Of a stretch of 6,024 nt of DNA, positions 5,674 through 6,024 are shown one piece after another. The first letter of the stretch is position 1; every line of letters begins with the position of its first letter. The notes beneath the pieces were generated by a model. That model was not told the origin of the DNA. It saw only the letters and a program-made list of their open reading frames with translations, and searched no databases. The stretch comes from Leptofilum sp965368765 (GTDB lineage Bacteria; Chloroflexota; Anaerolineae; Promineifilales; Promineifilaceae). The stretch spans positions 1-6,024 of the forward strand of contig CBDUOF010000364.1 of assembly GCA_965368765.1 (NCBI GenBank), in the 5' to 3' direction. The position numbers were made by a program, and so were the translations under genes.

Positions 5674-6024
5674 GTGAGTAGCGAAATAGTTGTTGAGCAA
5701 AATGGGCCTATCCTGACGGTGGCCTTGAATCGACCAGAAGTGCACAATGCCTTAACGCCGACGATGATCGGGGCGCTAACGGCCGTTTTCCAAACTATCT
5801 CCAGCCGTGACGCCGTGCGTGTGGTGGTGCTGACAGGCAACGGCCGTTCCTTTTGTGCTGGGGCGGATTTAGCCTTCATGCGTGCCGCTGCCGACTACAC
5901 CTTTGTCGAAAACGTTCGTGATGGCGAAGCCATTTTTGACCTAATGCTGATGATTGAGCAATGTCCAAAACCGGTTGTAGCGCGGGTAAACGGTGCCGCC
6001 ATTGGTGGCGGCGTCGGGCTGATA
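5674..6024 (+). CDS. Enoyl-CoA hydratase/isomerase, partial at 3' side (methylglutaconyl-CoA hydratase-like)
   Basis: The first 117 codons of a crotonase-superfamily protein, reading off the window end. The proposed start is GTG 5674, preceded by GGGG at 5663-5666 with suitable spacing. NRPEVHNAL (19-27), the oxyanion-hole segment FCAGADL (60-66) and GAAIGGGVGL (107-116) are crotonase signatures. The segment CPKPVVARVNGAAIGGG resembles methylglutaconyl-CoA hydratases (leucine degradation) more than general fatty-acid enoyl-CoA hydratases, as I recall those families. The downstream active-site acidic residues lie outside the window, so the reaction cannot be fixed. Two AACGGCCGTT palindromes lie inside it. 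It is likely co-transcribed with the SDR gene 49 nt upstream. Confidence 0.87.
   Translation, partial: MSSEIVVEQNGPILTVALNRPEVHNALTPTMIGALTAVFQTISSRDAVRVVVLTGNGRSFCAGADLAFMRAAADYTFVENVRDGEAIFDLMLMIEQCPKPVVARVNGAAIGGGVGLI

Larger units (their letters stand above)
812..5848. repeat. Dispersed palindrome family AACGGCCGTT (HIP1-like)
   Basis: Dispersed short sites, not one continuous repeat. Full AACGGCCGTT occurs at 1237-1246, 1519-1528, 2201-2210, 5778-5787 and 5839-5848. ACGGCCGTT is at 812-820 and 3820-3828, and TACGGCCGTA at 4467-4476. That gives eight copies of the octamer ACGGCCGT, all inside genes; seven are read in the frame giving Thr-Ala-Val and one (5839) Asn-Gly-Arg. About 0.09 copies of a given octamer are expected in 6 kb at equal base frequencies. 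Related partial sites (tggccgtt 3095, acggccgc 4971, tggccgta 5251) also occur. Confidence 0.85.

Overview
The window reads as a piece of a bacterial chromosome of medium GC content. All six supported genes lie on the + strand. The most likely source is a Chloroflexota-type (Anaerolineae/Ardenticatenia-like) bacterium. That is an inference from the split NAD-linked formate dehydrogenase layout, the AT-rich 7-8 nt micro-repeats between genes and a dispersed AACGGCCGTT palindrome; no marker gene here proves the taxon.

Region 1 (1-4643) is a formate dehydrogenase locus. It opens with an 18-bp inverted repeat (15-66), then a small NuoG/HoxU-like iron-sulfur protein (96-797). Next come a protein with two winged-helix-like modules (806-1741, SCO6745/SalK-like) and an NTF2/SnoaL-fold protein (1779-2258). 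After a 145-nt leader comes a cysteine-type molybdenum/tungsten bis-MGD formate dehydrogenase catalytic subunit (2404-4575), closed by a strong intrinsic terminator (4595-4643). The two iron-sulfur/molybdopterin genes together equal the usual fused FdhA/FdsA subunit, here split with two unrelated genes between the halves. The 96-797 protein would carry electrons from the catalytic subunit towards a NuoE/NuoF-like NAD-reducing module that would have to lie outside the window. No signal peptide or membrane segment is visible, so the complex should be cytoplasmic.

Region 2 (4644-4832) is an intergenic stretch with a heptamer repeat, a small hairpin and a plausible sigma70-type promoter.

Region 3 (4833-6024) is a new transcription unit: a divergent SDR-family protein lacking most of the classical catalytic tetrad, then the first 117 codons of an enoyl-CoA hydratase/isomerase resembling methylglutaconyl-CoA hydratase. 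This suggests acyl-CoA (perhaps leucine/isovalerate) metabolism, unrelated to the formate locus.

The points that stand out most are the eight copies of the octamer ACGGCCGT in 6 kb (a HIP1-like signature), the micro-repeats in most gaps, the split subunit, and the absence of the His-ligated [4Fe-4S] site in the 96-797 protein.
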